Part shown: positions 1 through 9,275 of the stretch, one piece after another
Numbering within the stretch: the first letter of the stretch is position 1
How the letters are laid out: each line of letters starts with the position of its first letter
NCBI RefSeq assembly: GCF_030643905.1
Contig: NZ_CP121446.1
Span: 806,001 to 870,000 of the forward strand
Length of the DNA: 64,000 nucleotides
Origin: Flavobacterium sp. IMCC34852
GTDB lineage: Bacteria; Bacteroidota; Bacteroidia; Flavobacteriales; Flavobacteriaceae
Direction of reading: 5' to 3'
Notes under the pieces: model-generated
What the model was told of the DNA's origin: nothing
What the model saw: the letters and a program-made list of their open reading frames with translations, nothing else
Databases searched by the model: none
Translations under genes and position numbers: made by a program

Positions 1-197
1 CCTATCATAGAAGTGCCATCGGCTTTGGCGTAAAAAGTAGCTTCGAAGTTTCGGACCAATACTTTGTCTAAACTAATTTGGGTGCCTTCAAAATCGGCCG
101 CCGGTGATGGAAATCCCGCTTTGATACCGCCTTCAAAATAGAGGAGCGTTGTCGGGTTTTCGAAATCGGGTTTGAAAAAGGTTAACGGACTTTTCAT
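1..197 (-). CDS. umuD: UmuD-like SOS mutagenesis protein, S24 peptidase family (partial, N-terminal part)
   Basis: This is the accessory subunit of the UmuC-type polymerase, a LexA-like protein that cleaves itself when RecA is active. Only the first 65 or so residues are in the window; the gene continues past the left edge. The translated start shows the cleavage region AGFPSPAADFEG, matching the GFPSPAADY segment of E. coli UmuD, and then KADGTSMIG, where the Ser should be the catalytic nucleophile. The chosen ATG at 197 overlaps the umuC stop in an ATGA arrangement; an in-frame ATG two codons upstream (203) is also possible. It lies downstream of umuC on the same strand, so the gene order is umuC-umuD. 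The identity is firm; the C-terminal half and catalytic Lys are not visible. Confidence 0.9.
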   Translation of the reverse strand, partial: MKSPLTFFKPDFENPTTLLYFEGGIKAGFPSPAADFEGTQISLDKVLVRNFEATFYAKADGTSMI

Positions 198-1459
198 TGG
201 CATTTTATGGTCAAGATTTCACGAAAATCGGTGGTGTATTTTTTGGACAAATGCTCTTGCTTCATGGTCCAAGTACGTTCCAAGTTTTGACTGGCGAGTT
301 TGATTTTGCGCTCGCCGGTTTTTTTATGATAAGCATCCATGATTTCCATAATTTTAATGTGCTTCGGATTTTCTTCCTCAAACAAATGGAACTGCTTTTG
401 GTTTTCGGGAATGATATTGGTTACAATCACGCCTGCTTTTTTATAAATTTCGCCTTCTTCAAAAACTTCTTTCAGCATTTTTATTGCCAAATTACTTATT
501 GTGATAGAAGAGTTGCTGGCAAACGGCAACGTTTCCATTTTGTAGAAGTTGTAGCGCGGTCGGTCTACCTTGTACTTGTCTTTTCTTAAATACAATATCA
601 CACCATGGCAACACGAATTTTGTTTGCGGAGCTTTTCGGCACAAACCATGGCAAAGGTCGAGACGCGTTCTTTCATGGCATCGAGCGTACTGATGTTACC
701 GGCAAAGCTTCGGGTGATGGCAATATTTTTTTTATCTTTGGGTTCTTCCAGTTCTAGTACCGATTGGCCTTCGAGTTCATATTTCAACCGCAAACCCACT
801 ACGCCCATCGTACTTTTGATATAGCCTTCATGTTGTGGTAAAGTAAAATCGTAAGCCGTATTGATGTTTCTTGTTTTCATCTTTTTGGTCAGGCGAAACC
901 CAATACCCCAAACGTCTTCAATTTTGGTCCATTTCAGCGCTTTTAAGCGTTTTTCTTCCGAGTCAATTATATAGACGCCTTGGGTTCTTTCGGGGAACTT
1001 ACGGGCGATTTTATTGGCAACTTTGGAAAGTGCTTTGGTTTCGGCAAAACCCACTGATACGGGAATGCTCAGCCATTTCATAATGCGACTTTTCATTTGT
1101 AACCCGTAGTCGTGAAAATTGGTCACTGCAACACCGTCAAAATTCATAAACGCTTCGTCTATGCTATACGGTTCTACGTGTGGCGTAAAGCCTTCCAATA
1201 TTTTCATGACGCGATGACTCATATCGCCATACAAAGGATAATTAGAGGAAAAGACCTGTATGTTTTTGTCTTTGAGTTCTTGTCGCACTTTGAATTCGGG
1301 CGCGCCCATCGCAATGCCTAGCGCCTTGGCTTCATCGCTTCGGGATATGATACAACCGTCGTTGTTAGACAAAATCACTATAGGTTTTCCAACCAAATGC
1401 GGCTGAAAAACTCTCTCGCAAGAAGCATAGAAATTATTACAATCGACTAAAGCATACAT
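194..1459 (-). CDS. umuC: Y-family DNA polymerase, UmuC (Pol V catalytic subunit)
   Basis: This is the catalytic subunit of an error-prone translesion polymerase that acts with UmuD. The 421-residue length is normal for UmuC. The palm signature is clear: VDCNNFYASCE at residues 5-15 gives the first acidic residue, and YSIDEAF around 98-104 gives the DE pair at 101-102. A helix-hairpin-helix region follows (IEDVWGIGFRLTKKM), and the C-terminal UmuC-specific extension is present, which separates it from the shorter DinB/Pol IV. It starts 4 codons before a typical VDCNNF and overlaps umuD by 4 nt at its end. The strand upstream holds a loose promoter-like stretch (TAACTTTTG near 1490), but no LexA box can be claimed. 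Confidence 0.95.
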   Translation of the reverse strand: MYALVDCNNFYASCERVFQPHLVGKPIVILSNNDGCIISRSDEAKALGIAMGAPEFKVRQELKDKNIQVFSSNYPLYGDMSHRVMKILEGFTPHVEPYSIDEAFMNFDGVAVTNFHDYGLQMKSRIMKWLSIPVSVGFAETKALSKVANKIARKFPERTQGVYIIDSEEKRLKALKWTKIEDVWGIGFRLTKKMKTRNINTAYDFTLPQHEGYIKSTMGVVGLRLKYELEGQSVLELEEPKDKKNIAITRSFAGNISTLDAMKERVSTFAMVCAEKLRKQNSCCHGVILYLRKDKYKVDRPRYNFYKMETLPFASNSSITISNLAIKMLKEVFEEGEIYKKAGVIVTNIIPENQKQFHLFEEENPKHIKIMEIMDAYHKKTGERKIKLASQNLERTWTMKQEHLSKKYTTDFREILTIKCQ

Positions 1460-1523
1460 GGTATAAAATTAAGGATTTTGTAGTGGAACAAAAGTTAATT
1501 TTGCCGATTGTTGATAATAAAAA

Positions 1524-1547
1524 ACCATCAGTATCGTTTTTGATGGT
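1524..1547 (-). terminator. Rho-independent terminator of the 156-residue membrane protein gene
   Basis: A 7-bp stem (ACCATCA at 1524-1530, TGATGGT at 1541-1547) with a 10-nt loop is followed on the minus strand by a T run. It lies just downstream of the membrane protein gene and upstream of umuC, so it separates the two units. Confidence 0.7.
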
Positions 1548-1559
1548 GTAAGATTCAGC

Positions 1560-2030
1560 TCATGATTTGGCTTGTTGCTTTTTATTTTTGAAGTAATTCC
1601 AAACTAAAGCTATTAGCATCACAATAATCCAAAATAATGGTGTGAAGATGGTGTAAATTGGCGTTAAAGTATCGTATCGTAAATACGGATTGGGATTGGT
1701 GTAATCTTCGGGAGTAATTAGAAGCCAATTTTGTACGCCGTCATATACATTGACAGACATTAATACAATGACCAAGATTCTCAAAACTTGAATGGTTTTG
1801 CTTGTGGAACCTTTAGCAGACATCAACCCAATCAAAATGAAAAGCATCGCTGTCATATAGCCTCTGCCAAAACCCCAACCGGTATAAGGCATTAAGGAGG
1901 ATTTCAGTTCTTTATTGATGTTCAAATTCAGATAAAAACTAAATAGACTGATGGCCATGCAAAAAAGAAAGAAGACAATAATGTCGTAAGGTAGTTTTTT
2001 AAGGACTGAGGATATACTCGAATTTTCCAT
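1560..2030 (-). CDS. Hypothetical multi-pass inner membrane protein (156 aa)
   Basis: I do not recognise this protein. It has about four hydrophobic segments: around residues 15-30 (IIVFFLFCMAISLFSF), 60-72 (AMLFILIGLM), 85-98 (RILVIVLMSVNVY) and 130-148 (LFWIIVMLIALVW). It ends in a basic tail (NYFKNKKQQAKS). A longer frame opens at 2096, but its first codons lie inside the terminator hairpin of the complex I operon (2087-2114). I therefore chose the internal ATG at 2030, giving MENSSISS. It is probably a single-gene unit, bounded by terminators on both sides. Its function is unknown and nothing links it to complex I beyond position. Confidence 0.65.
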   Translation of the reverse strand: MENSSISSVLKKLPYDIIVFFLFCMAISLFSFYLNLNINKELKSSLMPYTGWGFGRGYMTAMLFILIGLMSAKGSTSKTIQVLRILVIVLMSVNVYDGVQNWLLITPEDYTNPNPYLRYDTLTPIYTIFTPLFWIIVMLIALVWNYFKNKKQQAKS

Positions 2031-2086
2031 GCAGATTTCGTTAGTAACCAAATATAGTATTTTAATCAAGACCAATATGTACAAAA

Positions 2087-2114
2087 AAACCATCAAAATC
2101 GCTCTTGATGGTTT
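2087..2114 (-). terminator. Terminator of the nuoA-N operon
   Basis: A 10-bp perfect stem (AAACCATCAA at 2087-2096, TTGATGGTTT at 2105-2114) with an 8-nt loop is followed on the minus strand by seven Ts. It lies 22 nt past the nuoN stop codon, the expected end of the 13-kb transcript. Confidence 0.85.
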
Positions 2115-2136
2115 CTCGTATAGTGAGTAAGATTTT

Positions 2137-3516
2137 TTAGTTCAATAGATGGCTAACCAAAGACGGATACAATCCGATAGCAATGTTTAATACAATAGCA
2201 CTTACGGCTACAAGGTAATACACAATCGGTACGGCTTGTTTTTCGGCTGTAGCTTCTTTGGTGTACATGGCCAAAATCAATTTAAAATAATAGCCAACAC
2301 TAATGATGGAGTTGATTACACCCACAATAACCAAGTATAAATAACCTGATTTAATGGTGTCGCTGAACAACATGAACTTGGCAAAGAATCCGGAGAAAAT
2401 CGGAATGCCCGCCATAGACAATAAAGAAGCGGTTAAAACAGCGGCCAGTAACGGATTGGTTTTACCTAAACCGTTGAAGTTGGCAGTTAATTCGTTCCCT
2501 TTGTCACGCGTTACCGCAATGATTACTGCAAATGAGGCGATACCGGCTAAAGCATAGGCTGCCGTATAATATAACAATGTTCCGGCTGCGGTGGACAAAC
2601 TTAAAATGGCCATCAACATAAATCCGGCGTGTGAAATTCCGGAGAAAGCCAACATACGTTTTACATTGTCCTGACGCAAAGCCATGATATTTCCAATAGT
2701 CATTGATAATATGGAAACCACTACGATTACCATTTCAAAAGTCGGCATTAACGATGAGGTTAAACCACTTAGGATTTTGTATAGTGTGGCCATGGCTACG
2801 ACTTTGGCTAACGTACTCATGGTAGCCGTTGTTATTGATGGTGAACCTTCGTAAACATCCGGAGCCCAAAAATGGAAAGGCGCAGCGGCAATTTTAAACA
2901 ACATACCGATAATCATCAATACAATCCCGATAGGAAACCAAACCGGAATTCCGGCGCCGGAAGACAAGTCTTTGATTTCTGTAATGTCAAAATAACCGGT
3001 AGCACCGTAAATCAAACAGATACCGAATAAGATAATTCCGGAAGCAAAAGAACCTAACAAGAAGTACTTCATTCCGGCTTCGTTGCTTTTAATGTCTAAT
3101 CTTTTGCTGGCAGCCAAGATGTATAATGAAATCGATAAAACTTCGATGCCTAAAAAGAACATCGATAAATTGGTAAACGAAACCATCGCAACGGCTCCGG
3201 CCAAAAGGAATATTTTGATAGCAATAAAGTCGGATATTTTGCTTTGATGTTCTTTGTAGAAATCACCACTAATGGCGATTAAGAAAATAGTCAGCACTAT
3301 AAATAAAGAAGAGAAAGCATTCGAGAATTTATCGACCGCAATCATGCTCACATAGTTGGCATCAATACTCGGATCGATGGCCCAAAGATTCAAAGAGATT
3401 CCTAAAATGGCAAGTAAACCTATGACAGTAACCGGAACCAGTAGTTTTCTTAAATTGAAGATTTCTGCCAACAGACAAAAAACACCTAATGATACTATTG
3501 TTATTAATACTTGCAT
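2137..3516 (-). CDS. nuoN: NADH-quinone oxidoreductase subunit N
   Basis: This is one of the three antiporter-like proton-pumping subunits in the membrane arm of complex I. At 459 residues it is normal length and almost wholly hydrophobic, with about 14 membrane segments. The family core is visible around residues 215-260 (FKIAAAPFHFWAPDVYEGSP, with the Lys in broken helix 7) and 280-295 (MALRQDNVKRMLAFSGISHAG), which carries the conserved Lys-Arg and Ser-His helix. It is the last gene of the operon, 4 nt after nuoM, and is followed by the operon terminator. Confidence 0.96.
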   Translation of the reverse strand: MQVLITIVSLGVFCLLAEIFNLRKLLVPVTVIGLLAILGISLNLWAIDPSIDANYVSMIAVDKFSNAFSSLFIVLTIFLIAISGDFYKEHQSKISDFIAIKIFLLAGAVAMVSFTNLSMFFLGIEVLSISLYILAASKRLDIKSNEAGMKYFLLGSFASGIILFGICLIYGATGYFDITEIKDLSSGAGIPVWFPIGIVLMIIGMLFKIAAAPFHFWAPDVYEGSPSITTATMSTLAKVVAMATLYKILSGLTSSLMPTFEMVIVVVSILSMTIGNIMALRQDNVKRMLAFSGISHAGFMLMAILSLSTAAGTLLYYTAAYALAGIASFAVIIAVTRDKGNELTANFNGLGKTNPLLAAVLTASLLSMAGIPIFSGFFAKFMLFSDTIKSGYLYLVIVGVINSIISVGYYFKLILAMYTKEATAEKQAVPIVYYLVAVSAIVLNIAIGLYPSLVSHLLN

Positions 3517-3520
3517 TTTA

Positions 3521-4957
3521 TTATTTATTAATTACGGCTAAAATTTCATTCAAACTCGGCGTTACCAAATCTACTATCGGTTTCGGATACAAACCGAAGA
3601 ACAATAAGAACGCTATCATCGCTACAAAAGTAATGGCTTCGTTGGTGGTAACTTCAGCAAATACTTTGGTGTTGGTTTCACCCAACATTACGTTTTGGAA
3701 CATCTTCAACATATAATAAGCGCCTAAAATAATGGTTGTTCCGCCTAAAACAGCAAACCATATATTTACTTGACTCAAACTGTACAATACGGTAAATTCT
3801 CCCACGAAGTTAAAGGTTCCCGGTAAAGCCACAGAGGCCAAAACCAATATCATAAACATCGAAGTGAACTTAGGGGTTTGGCTTCTGATACCGCCTAAAT
3901 CGGCTATATTTCTCGTTTCATATCTTCTGAAAATAATTTCAGCAGCGAAGAATAATCCAACAATTACAAAACCGTGGGCAATCATTTGGAAAACAGCACC
4001 GCTTAATCCGTCAAGAGTTAACGTATAACATCCGGCGGCAATCAAACCAACGTGTGCTAAAGATGAATAGGCCAATAATTTTTTCAAATCCTTCTGACGC
4101 AAAGCTACTATAGAACCGTAAATCACACCCGCAATACTCAATCCGATTAGGATAGGCATGTAAGTTTTTGCAGCATTGGGCGCGATTGGTAATTGCCAAC
4201 GAATTACACTGTACAATCCCATTTTTAACATAATACCCGATAAAAGCATCGTTCCAACGGTTGGTGCTTTTTGGTATACTTTAGCCTGCCAAGTGTGGAA
4301 AGGAATAATCGGAATTTTGATAGCATAAGCCAAGAAGAAAGCAAAGAAAATCCAACACTCTTCCGTAGCGGTTAACTCCAATTGGTATAAATCACCAATC
4401 AAGAAACTACCGGCTTTAGAGTATAAGTAAGCAAAAGCAATCAACATAAACAAAGAACCTCCAAGGGTATAGATGAAAAATTTCACCACGGCTTTTTTGC
4501 GTTCTTCGGCATCGCCGTTACCCCAAATCAAAGCGATGAAGTAAATCGGAATCAAAGCCAATTCCCAGAAGATGTAGTACAGCAACCCGTCTACGGCTAA
4601 GAAAGTACCGACCATGGCAAAAGACATGAACAATACTAAAGCATAGAAGTTTTTGCTGTTGTTGAAATGGTTTCCAAAAGAGGAAAATACAATCAATGGT
4701 GTTAGTGCAGTCGTTAGTAAAACCATCGCCATGGATAAGCCATCGGCTTTAAAGGCCAAAGTTATTTTCGGATTGGTCATCCATTTGCCAATATAACTGA
4801 TGTTGGCACCTTGGTTCATTAAGTTTAGCAAATACAATGACAAACCTAAAGCAGCCAAACTGAAGACCAAGGCAACTTTAGAAGCTAATTTATCTCCGGC
4901 GAAAAACGTAGCAATCGAACCAATCAGCAGTAATAATAATATAGTAGTTACATCCAT
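3521..4957 (-). CDS. nuoM: NADH-quinone oxidoreductase subunit M
   Basis: This is an antiporter-like proton-channel subunit of the complex I membrane arm, 478 residues. ILWGNGD-type loops follow the conserved FWELALIPIYFI (about residue 130), where the Glu is the functional acidic residue of TM5. IPFHTWQAKVYQKAPT (about 220) and LRQKDLKKLLAYSSLAHVG (about 287-305) match the NuoM family. It lies 9 nt after nuoL and 4 nt before nuoN, consistent with translational coupling in the operon. Confidence 0.97.
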   Translation of the reverse strand: MDVTTILLLLLIGSIATFFAGDKLASKVALVFSLAALGLSLYLLNLMNQGANISYIGKWMTNPKITLAFKADGLSMAMVLLTTALTPLIVFSSFGNHFNNSKNFYALVLFMSFAMVGTFLAVDGLLYYIFWELALIPIYFIALIWGNGDAEERKKAVVKFFIYTLGGSLFMLIAFAYLYSKAGSFLIGDLYQLELTATEECWIFFAFFLAYAIKIPIIPFHTWQAKVYQKAPTVGTMLLSGIMLKMGLYSVIRWQLPIAPNAAKTYMPILIGLSIAGVIYGSIVALRQKDLKKLLAYSSLAHVGLIAAGCYTLTLDGLSGAVFQMIAHGFVIVGLFFAAEIIFRRYETRNIADLGGIRSQTPKFTSMFMILVLASVALPGTFNFVGEFTVLYSLSQVNIWFAVLGGTTIILGAYYMLKMFQNVMLGETNTKVFAEVTTNEAITFVAMIAFLLFFGLYPKPIVDLVTPSLNEILAVINK

Positions 4958-4966
4958 TATGTAAAA

Positions 4967-6844
4967 TTATTGAGCGATAAATAAATAAGTAATGATGGCA
5001 CAAATACCAATTACAAAAACAAAAAGGTACAAACCGATATTTCCGTTGTGCAATTTTTTTCCTTGTGTTCCGATGCCGTTGGCCAAAGTTCCGAAACTGA
5101 AAACCACTTTGCCTAAAGCGGGTTCTAAAGTCGTACGGAAGAAATTAGCCAAACCGTTAATCGGTTTTACAATCAAGAACGTATAAAATTCGTCCACATA
5201 ATATTTGTTGTAAACTGTTTTGTTAAAGCCGCTGATTTCAGCATCTTCTTTCGGTACAAAGCCACCTTTGATGTATTTGGCATTCGCCCAAATAATCCCA
5301 ACGATAGCACCGGCTAAAGCTATACCCATCAACATAAATTCTTGCGTACCTAAATGATGCGCTTCGTGTTTGCCCGCTAAAATCGGTTCCAAGAAATGGT
5401 TTAACCACATGCTACCCGGTAGGTTAATCGCGCCACCAATAACCGCTAAAACCGCTAAGATTACCAATGGAATGGTGATTAAACTCGGACTTTCGTGTAA
5501 GTGGTGTTTTTGTTCTTCAGTGCCTCTGAATTCTTTGAAGAAAGTCAAGTACATCAAACGGAACATATAGAACGCGGTCATAATCGAAGCAATCGAAGCC
5601 ACTACCCATAATACTTTATTGTGTTCAAAAGCGACCATTAAGATTTCGTCTTTCGACCAGAAACCGGCGAACGGGAAAATACCCGCAATCGCTAAGGTAG
5701 AAATCATCATTGTCCAGAAGGTAATTGGCATTGCTTTGCGTAAACCACCCATTTTTCTCATGTCTTGTTCACCGTGTAATCCGTGAATTACTGAACCCGA
5801 ACCCAAGAACAAACAAGCCTTGAAGAACGCGTGTGTGATTACGTGGAAAACCGCTACCGTATAGGCGCCAAGCCCTAAAGCCAAGAACATTAATCCCAAT
5901 TGGGAAACGGTAGAGTAGGCCAAAACTTTTTTAATATCGTTTTGTAACAAGCCAATCGAGGCGGCTACCAAAGCAGTCGCTGCTCCAACAATAGCGATAA
6001 TTTGTTGAATATCCGGAGTTAAATCGAATAAGAAATTCATGCGTGTTACCATAAAGATACCGGCAGTAACCATTGTAGCGGCGTGGATTAAGGCAGAAAC
6101 CGGCGTCGGACCGGCCATCGCATCGGGTAACCAAGTGTATAAAGGTAATTGTGCTGATTTACCACAAGCTCCGATGAATAAACATAAAGCGGCTAAACCT
6201 AATAGGGCTGAATCAGCATTTCCTGCAGTAAGCGCTGTTTTAATTTCGTTATAATTTAAAGAGGAGAACATCGCTCCAATAATAAACATTCCGATTAAGA
6301 AACCTAAATCCCCGATACGGTTCATGATGAAAGCTTTCTTAGCGGCGTCGTTATAAGGTTGGTTTTTATACCAGAAACCGATTAACAAATACGAACACAA
6401 TCCAACACCTTCCCAACCGATGAACATTACTAATAAGTTGCTTCCAACTACCAAGGTTATCATGAAGAACACAAACAAATTCAAATACGCAAAGAACTTA
6501 TGCATATTCTCGTCGTCGTGCATGTAGCTGATAGAGTAGAGGTGAATCAACGAACCAATTCCGGTGACGAATAACAACCACAATAAAGACAATTGGTCTA
6601 ATAAAATGCCGAAGTCTAATTTGAAATTACTCACTTGAATCCAATCAAACAAAGAAATTTCGAATGGTTTTCCGTTTTGGTTCAATTGGGCAAAAAAGCA
6701 AAGGGTCAACAAGAACGAAACCACTACAGTCAACGTTCCGATAGCGCCGGATACATTTCGGCTTACTTTTTTTCCAAAGAAAATATTGAAAAGAAATCCA
6801 ACAAATGGAGATAAGAGTAATACTAAAGCTAAATTTGTTTCCAT
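4967..6844 (-). CDS. nuoL: NADH-quinone oxidoreductase subunit L
   Basis: This is the distal proton-pumping subunit of complex I and carries the long lateral helix. At 625 residues it is full length. The NuoL/5 signature GWEGVGLCSYLLIGFW is at about 142-157, LPLYTWLPDAMAGPTPVSAL at about 233-252, and the helix DIKKVLAYSTVSQLG at about 304-318. The C-terminal part (from about 520, EISGFNKTVYNKYYVDEFYT) is the extension that forms the amphipathic lateral helix and final TM. It lies 6 nt after nuoK. Confidence 0.97.
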   Translation of the reverse strand: METNLALVLLLSPFVGFLFNIFFGKKVSRNVSGAIGTLTVVVSFLLTLCFFAQLNQNGKPFEISLFDWIQVSNFKLDFGILLDQLSLLWLLFVTGIGSLIHLYSISYMHDDENMHKFFAYLNLFVFFMITLVVGSNLLVMFIGWEGVGLCSYLLIGFWYKNQPYNDAAKKAFIMNRIGDLGFLIGMFIIGAMFSSLNYNEIKTALTAGNADSALLGLAALCLFIGACGKSAQLPLYTWLPDAMAGPTPVSALIHAATMVTAGIFMVTRMNFLFDLTPDIQQIIAIVGAATALVAASIGLLQNDIKKVLAYSTVSQLGLMFLALGLGAYTVAVFHVITHAFFKACLFLGSGSVIHGLHGEQDMRKMGGLRKAMPITFWTMMISTLAIAGIFPFAGFWSKDEILMVAFEHNKVLWVVASIASIMTAFYMFRLMYLTFFKEFRGTEEQKHHLHESPSLITIPLVILAVLAVIGGAINLPGSMWLNHFLEPILAGKHEAHHLGTQEFMLMGIALAGAIVGIIWANAKYIKGGFVPKEDAEISGFNKTVYNKYYVDEFYTFLIVKPINGLANFFRTTLEPALGKVVFSFGTLANGIGTQGKKLHNGNIGLYLFVFVIGICAIITYLFIAQ

Positions 6845-6850
6845 CTCAGA

Positions 6851-7171
6851 TTATCCTTTTAAATTCTTTAAATTATCAATATCGATTGAGCCTAAGTTTC
6901 TGAATACAGAAACCAGAATCGCCAATCCTACGGCCACTTCCGCTGCGGCAACCGCCATGGAGAAGAATACAAACACTTGCCCTTCGGCGTCTTGGTGGTA
7001 CGTTGAAAAAGCTACAAACAATAAGTTCACCGCATTCAACATGATTTCAATCGACATGAAAACGATGATGGCATTTCTGCGGTACAACACTCCGAAAACT
7101 CCGATACAGAATAAGAGTACCGAAAGGAAAATGTAGTTTTCTATCCCTATTTCATTTAAAATATTGTTCAT
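6851..7171 (-). CDS. nuoK: NADH-quinone oxidoreductase subunit K
   Basis: This is a small three-helix membrane subunit of complex I that lies between the NuoJ and NuoN modules. It has 106 residues. The conserved Glu residues of helices 2 and 3 are visible in [14 protein letters not shown] (about 38-51) and [19 protein letters not shown] (about 72-90). The start codon overlaps the nuoJ stop (the two genes share base 7171), so translation is probably coupled. Confidence 0.96.
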   Translation of the reverse strand: MNNILNEIGIENYIFLSVLLFCIGVFGVLYRRNAIIVFMSIEIMLNAVNLLFVAFSTYHQDAEGQVFVFFSMAVAAAEVAVGLAILVSVFRNLGSIDIDNLKNLKG

Positions 7172-7686
7172 TATTTTTTCTCCGTTTTTTCTTTTTTAGA
7201 CAATAAAACCACACCAATCATCGCTGCCAATAATAAGATGGAAGCAAATTCGAATGGTACCATATATTCGTTCAGTAATATTTTTCCAAGGGTTTTAATC
7301 GATTGGAAATCTTCGCCCGACGTATCATAATCGCCCATAATGGTTTTCGAATTGATAAAGATGGTTACCAAAACGATACTCATTAGAATAAAAACAACGA
7401 TAGCACCAAGTCTGGTAATACGAGGTTTGTGGACTTCATTTTCCTTATTCAAATTCATCAACATGATGGTAAACAGGAAGAGTACCATAATCGCTCCCGA
7501 ATACACTATAATATGTACTATGGCCAAAAACTGTGCGTTGAATAACAAGTAGTGACCAGCAATAGAAAAGAAACAAAGCACTAAATAAATAGCACTGTGA
7601 ATCGGGTTTTTACTGTAAATCGTCAAAAATGCCGTGGCCAACGTAATGGCTGCTAAAAAGTAGAAGGTAATTAAGATAGGCGACAT
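7171..7686 (-). CDS. nuoJ: NADH-quinone oxidoreductase subunit J
   Basis: This is a five-helix membrane subunit of complex I at the junction with the peripheral arm, 171 residues. The family core [20 protein letters not shown] (about 31-50) and [19 protein letters not shown] (about 58-76) is clear; the latter is the pi-bulge helix 3 region. It overlaps nuoI by one base at 7686 and nuoK by one base at 7171. Confidence 0.96.
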   Translation of the reverse strand: MSPILITFYFLAAITLATAFLTIYSKNPIHSAIYLVLCFFSIAGHYLLFNAQFLAIVHIIVYSGAIMVLFLFTIMLMNLNKENEVHKPRITRLGAIVVFILMSIVLVTIFINSKTIMGDYDTSGEDFQSIKTLGKILLNEYMVPFEFASILLLAAMIGVVLLSKKEKTEKK

Positions 7687-8237
7687 TAGTTAGCGTTTTT
7701 AAGTTGAGTATTTTTTATAGCCATTTCTAAAGGCATCACCAATTTGTCTTTTCCGAAAATAAAATCTTCACGGTCATATTGAGCCGGTACCAATTCTTTA
7801 GAAATAGTTAAGTAAATAGCGTCTTTCGGACAAGCTTCTTCACACAAGCCGCAGAAAATACAACGCAACATGTTGATTTCGTAGATTTCGGCATACTTTT
7901 CTTCACGGTACAAATGCTCTTCGCCTTTTTTGCGTTCGGCAGCCTTCATAGTAATGGCTTCGGCCGGACAAGATAAAGCACACAATCCGCAAGCCGTACA
8001 GTTTTCACGACCTTGCTCGTCGCGTTTCAACATGTGACGACCACGGTACACCGGACTAAAAGCACGTACTTGCTCGGGATAATGAATCGTAGCTTTTTTT
8101 CTGAAAAAGTGTTTGATGGTAATGAGTAACCCTTTAATGATGGCTACTAAATAAAGGCGCTCTAGGAACGTCATTTCCTTATTGGAAACTTGTTTCTTTT
8201 TACCTGAAAGCGATATACTTTGAATTGCTGTTGACAT
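7686..8237 (-). CDS. nuoI: NADH-quinone oxidoreductase subunit I (2x[4Fe-4S] ferredoxin-like)
   Basis: This subunit carries clusters N6a and N6b, which pass electrons towards NuoB in the Q module. It has 183 residues. The two classical motifs are CTACGLCALSCPAEA (about 81-95) and CIFCGLCEEACPKDA (about 126-140), each C-x2-C-x2-C-x3-CP. The N-terminal hydrophobic/basic stretch (about 25-50) is expected for the membrane-facing helix. It lies 6 nt after nuoH. Confidence 0.97.
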   Translation of the reverse strand: MSTAIQSISLSGKKKQVSNKEMTFLERLYLVAIIKGLLITIKHFFRKKATIHYPEQVRAFSPVYRGRHMLKRDEQGRENCTACGLCALSCPAEAITMKAAERKKGEEHLYREEKYAEIYEINMLRCIFCGLCEEACPKDAIYLTISKELVPAQYDREDFIFGKDKLVMPLEMAIKNTQLKNAN

Positions 8238-8243
8238 AGTTTC

Positions 8244-9275
8244 TTATTTAAAAGCTAAAATGCAAATTCCGGTTATTATAATGTTGATGATAGAAAGCGG
8301 AATTAAAATCTTCCAGCCTAAGTTCATCAATTGATCGTATCTGAAACGCGGTATCGTCCAACGAACCCACATATAGAAGAAGATGAAGAAACAGATTTTA
8401 GCAAATAAAACCCCGATTCCGATAACATTAGCCGTATTGGCACCAACATTATCTATCATCCATTGCATGCCCGGATAGTTGTAACCTCCGAAATACAAGA
8501 TGGCTAAGATGGCCGATGAGATAAACATATTAGCGTACTCGGCGAACAAATAGAATCCCATTTTCATGGAAGAATATTCGGTGTGGTAACCACCAATCAA
8601 TTCCGATTCACATTCGGCTAAGTCGAAAGGCGTACGGTTGGTTTCCGCAAAAGCACAAATCAAGAAGATTAAGAATCCTACCGGTTGGTAGAATACGTTC
8701 CAGTTCATTCCGGCTTGTTGTTCGGAGATTTCTTTTAAGCTCAAGGTTCCGGTCATCATCAACAAAGCAATCATCGATAATCCCATGGCCACTTCATAAG
8801 AAACCATTTGCGAAGCGGCACGAACCGCACCCATTAACGAGAACTTATTGTTAGAAGCCCAACCTCCAATCATGATACCGTAAACCCCAACAGAAACTAC
8901 CCCGAAGATGTACAATAAAGCGACATCAATATCGGTAGCTTGTAATTGTACGGTTCTTCCGAAGACTTCCAATTGGTCACCCCACGGAATTACCGCACTG
9001 GTCATTAAGGCCGTACTCATCGCAATCGCGGGTCCGACAAAAAATAAAAATTTGTTAGGCGTATTGGGTTCGAATTCTTCTTTGGCGAACAATTTCATAC
9101 CATCGGCCAAAGGTTGTAATAATCCACCCCAACCGGCGCGGTTTGGTCCAACACGGTCTTGTAAAAAGGCAGCCACTTTACGCTCTGCCCAAGTGGAATA
9201 CATCGCCATAATCATGGTGATAGCAAATACGGTTACGATCACCACACTTTTTTCTATGATAAAGGCACTATCCAT
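8244..9275 (-). CDS. nuoH: NADH-quinone oxidoreductase subunit H
   Basis: This eight-helix subunit forms part of the quinone-binding chamber at the arm junction of complex I. It has 343 residues. Conserved segments are AAFLQDRVGPNRAGWGGLLQ (about 34-53), the acidic quinone-loop region FAETNRTPFDLAECESELIG (about 212-231) and the C-terminal FYMWVRWTIPRFRYDQLMN (about 297-315). Its start lies inside the last codons of nuoG (8-nt overlap), a usual sign of coupled translation. Confidence 0.97.
   Translation of the reverse strand: MDSAFIIEKSVVIVTVFAITMIMAMYSTWAERKVAAFLQDRVGPNRAGWGGLLQPLADGMKLFAKEEFEPNTPNKFLFFVGPAIAMSTALMTSAVIPWGDQLEVFGRTVQLQATDIDVALLYIFGVVSVGVYGIMIGGWASNNKFSLMGAVRAASQMVSYEVAMGLSMIALLMMTGTLSLKEISEQQAGMNWNVFYQPVGFLIFLICAFAETNRTPFDLAECESELIGGYHTEYSSMKMGFYLFAEYANMFISSAILAILYFGGYNYPGMQWMIDNVGANTANVIGIGVLFAKICFFIFFYMWVRWTIPRFRYDQLMNLGWKILIPLSIINIIITGICILAFK

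Noticed and set aside
1460..1518. LexA-type operator upstream of umuC
   Set aside because: No convincing dyad matching a known LexA box could be read; only a loose promoter-like stretch is present.
2031..2096. A 22-residue extension of the membrane protein gene downstream of nuoN
   Set aside because: Its first codons lie in the stem of the nuo operon terminator.
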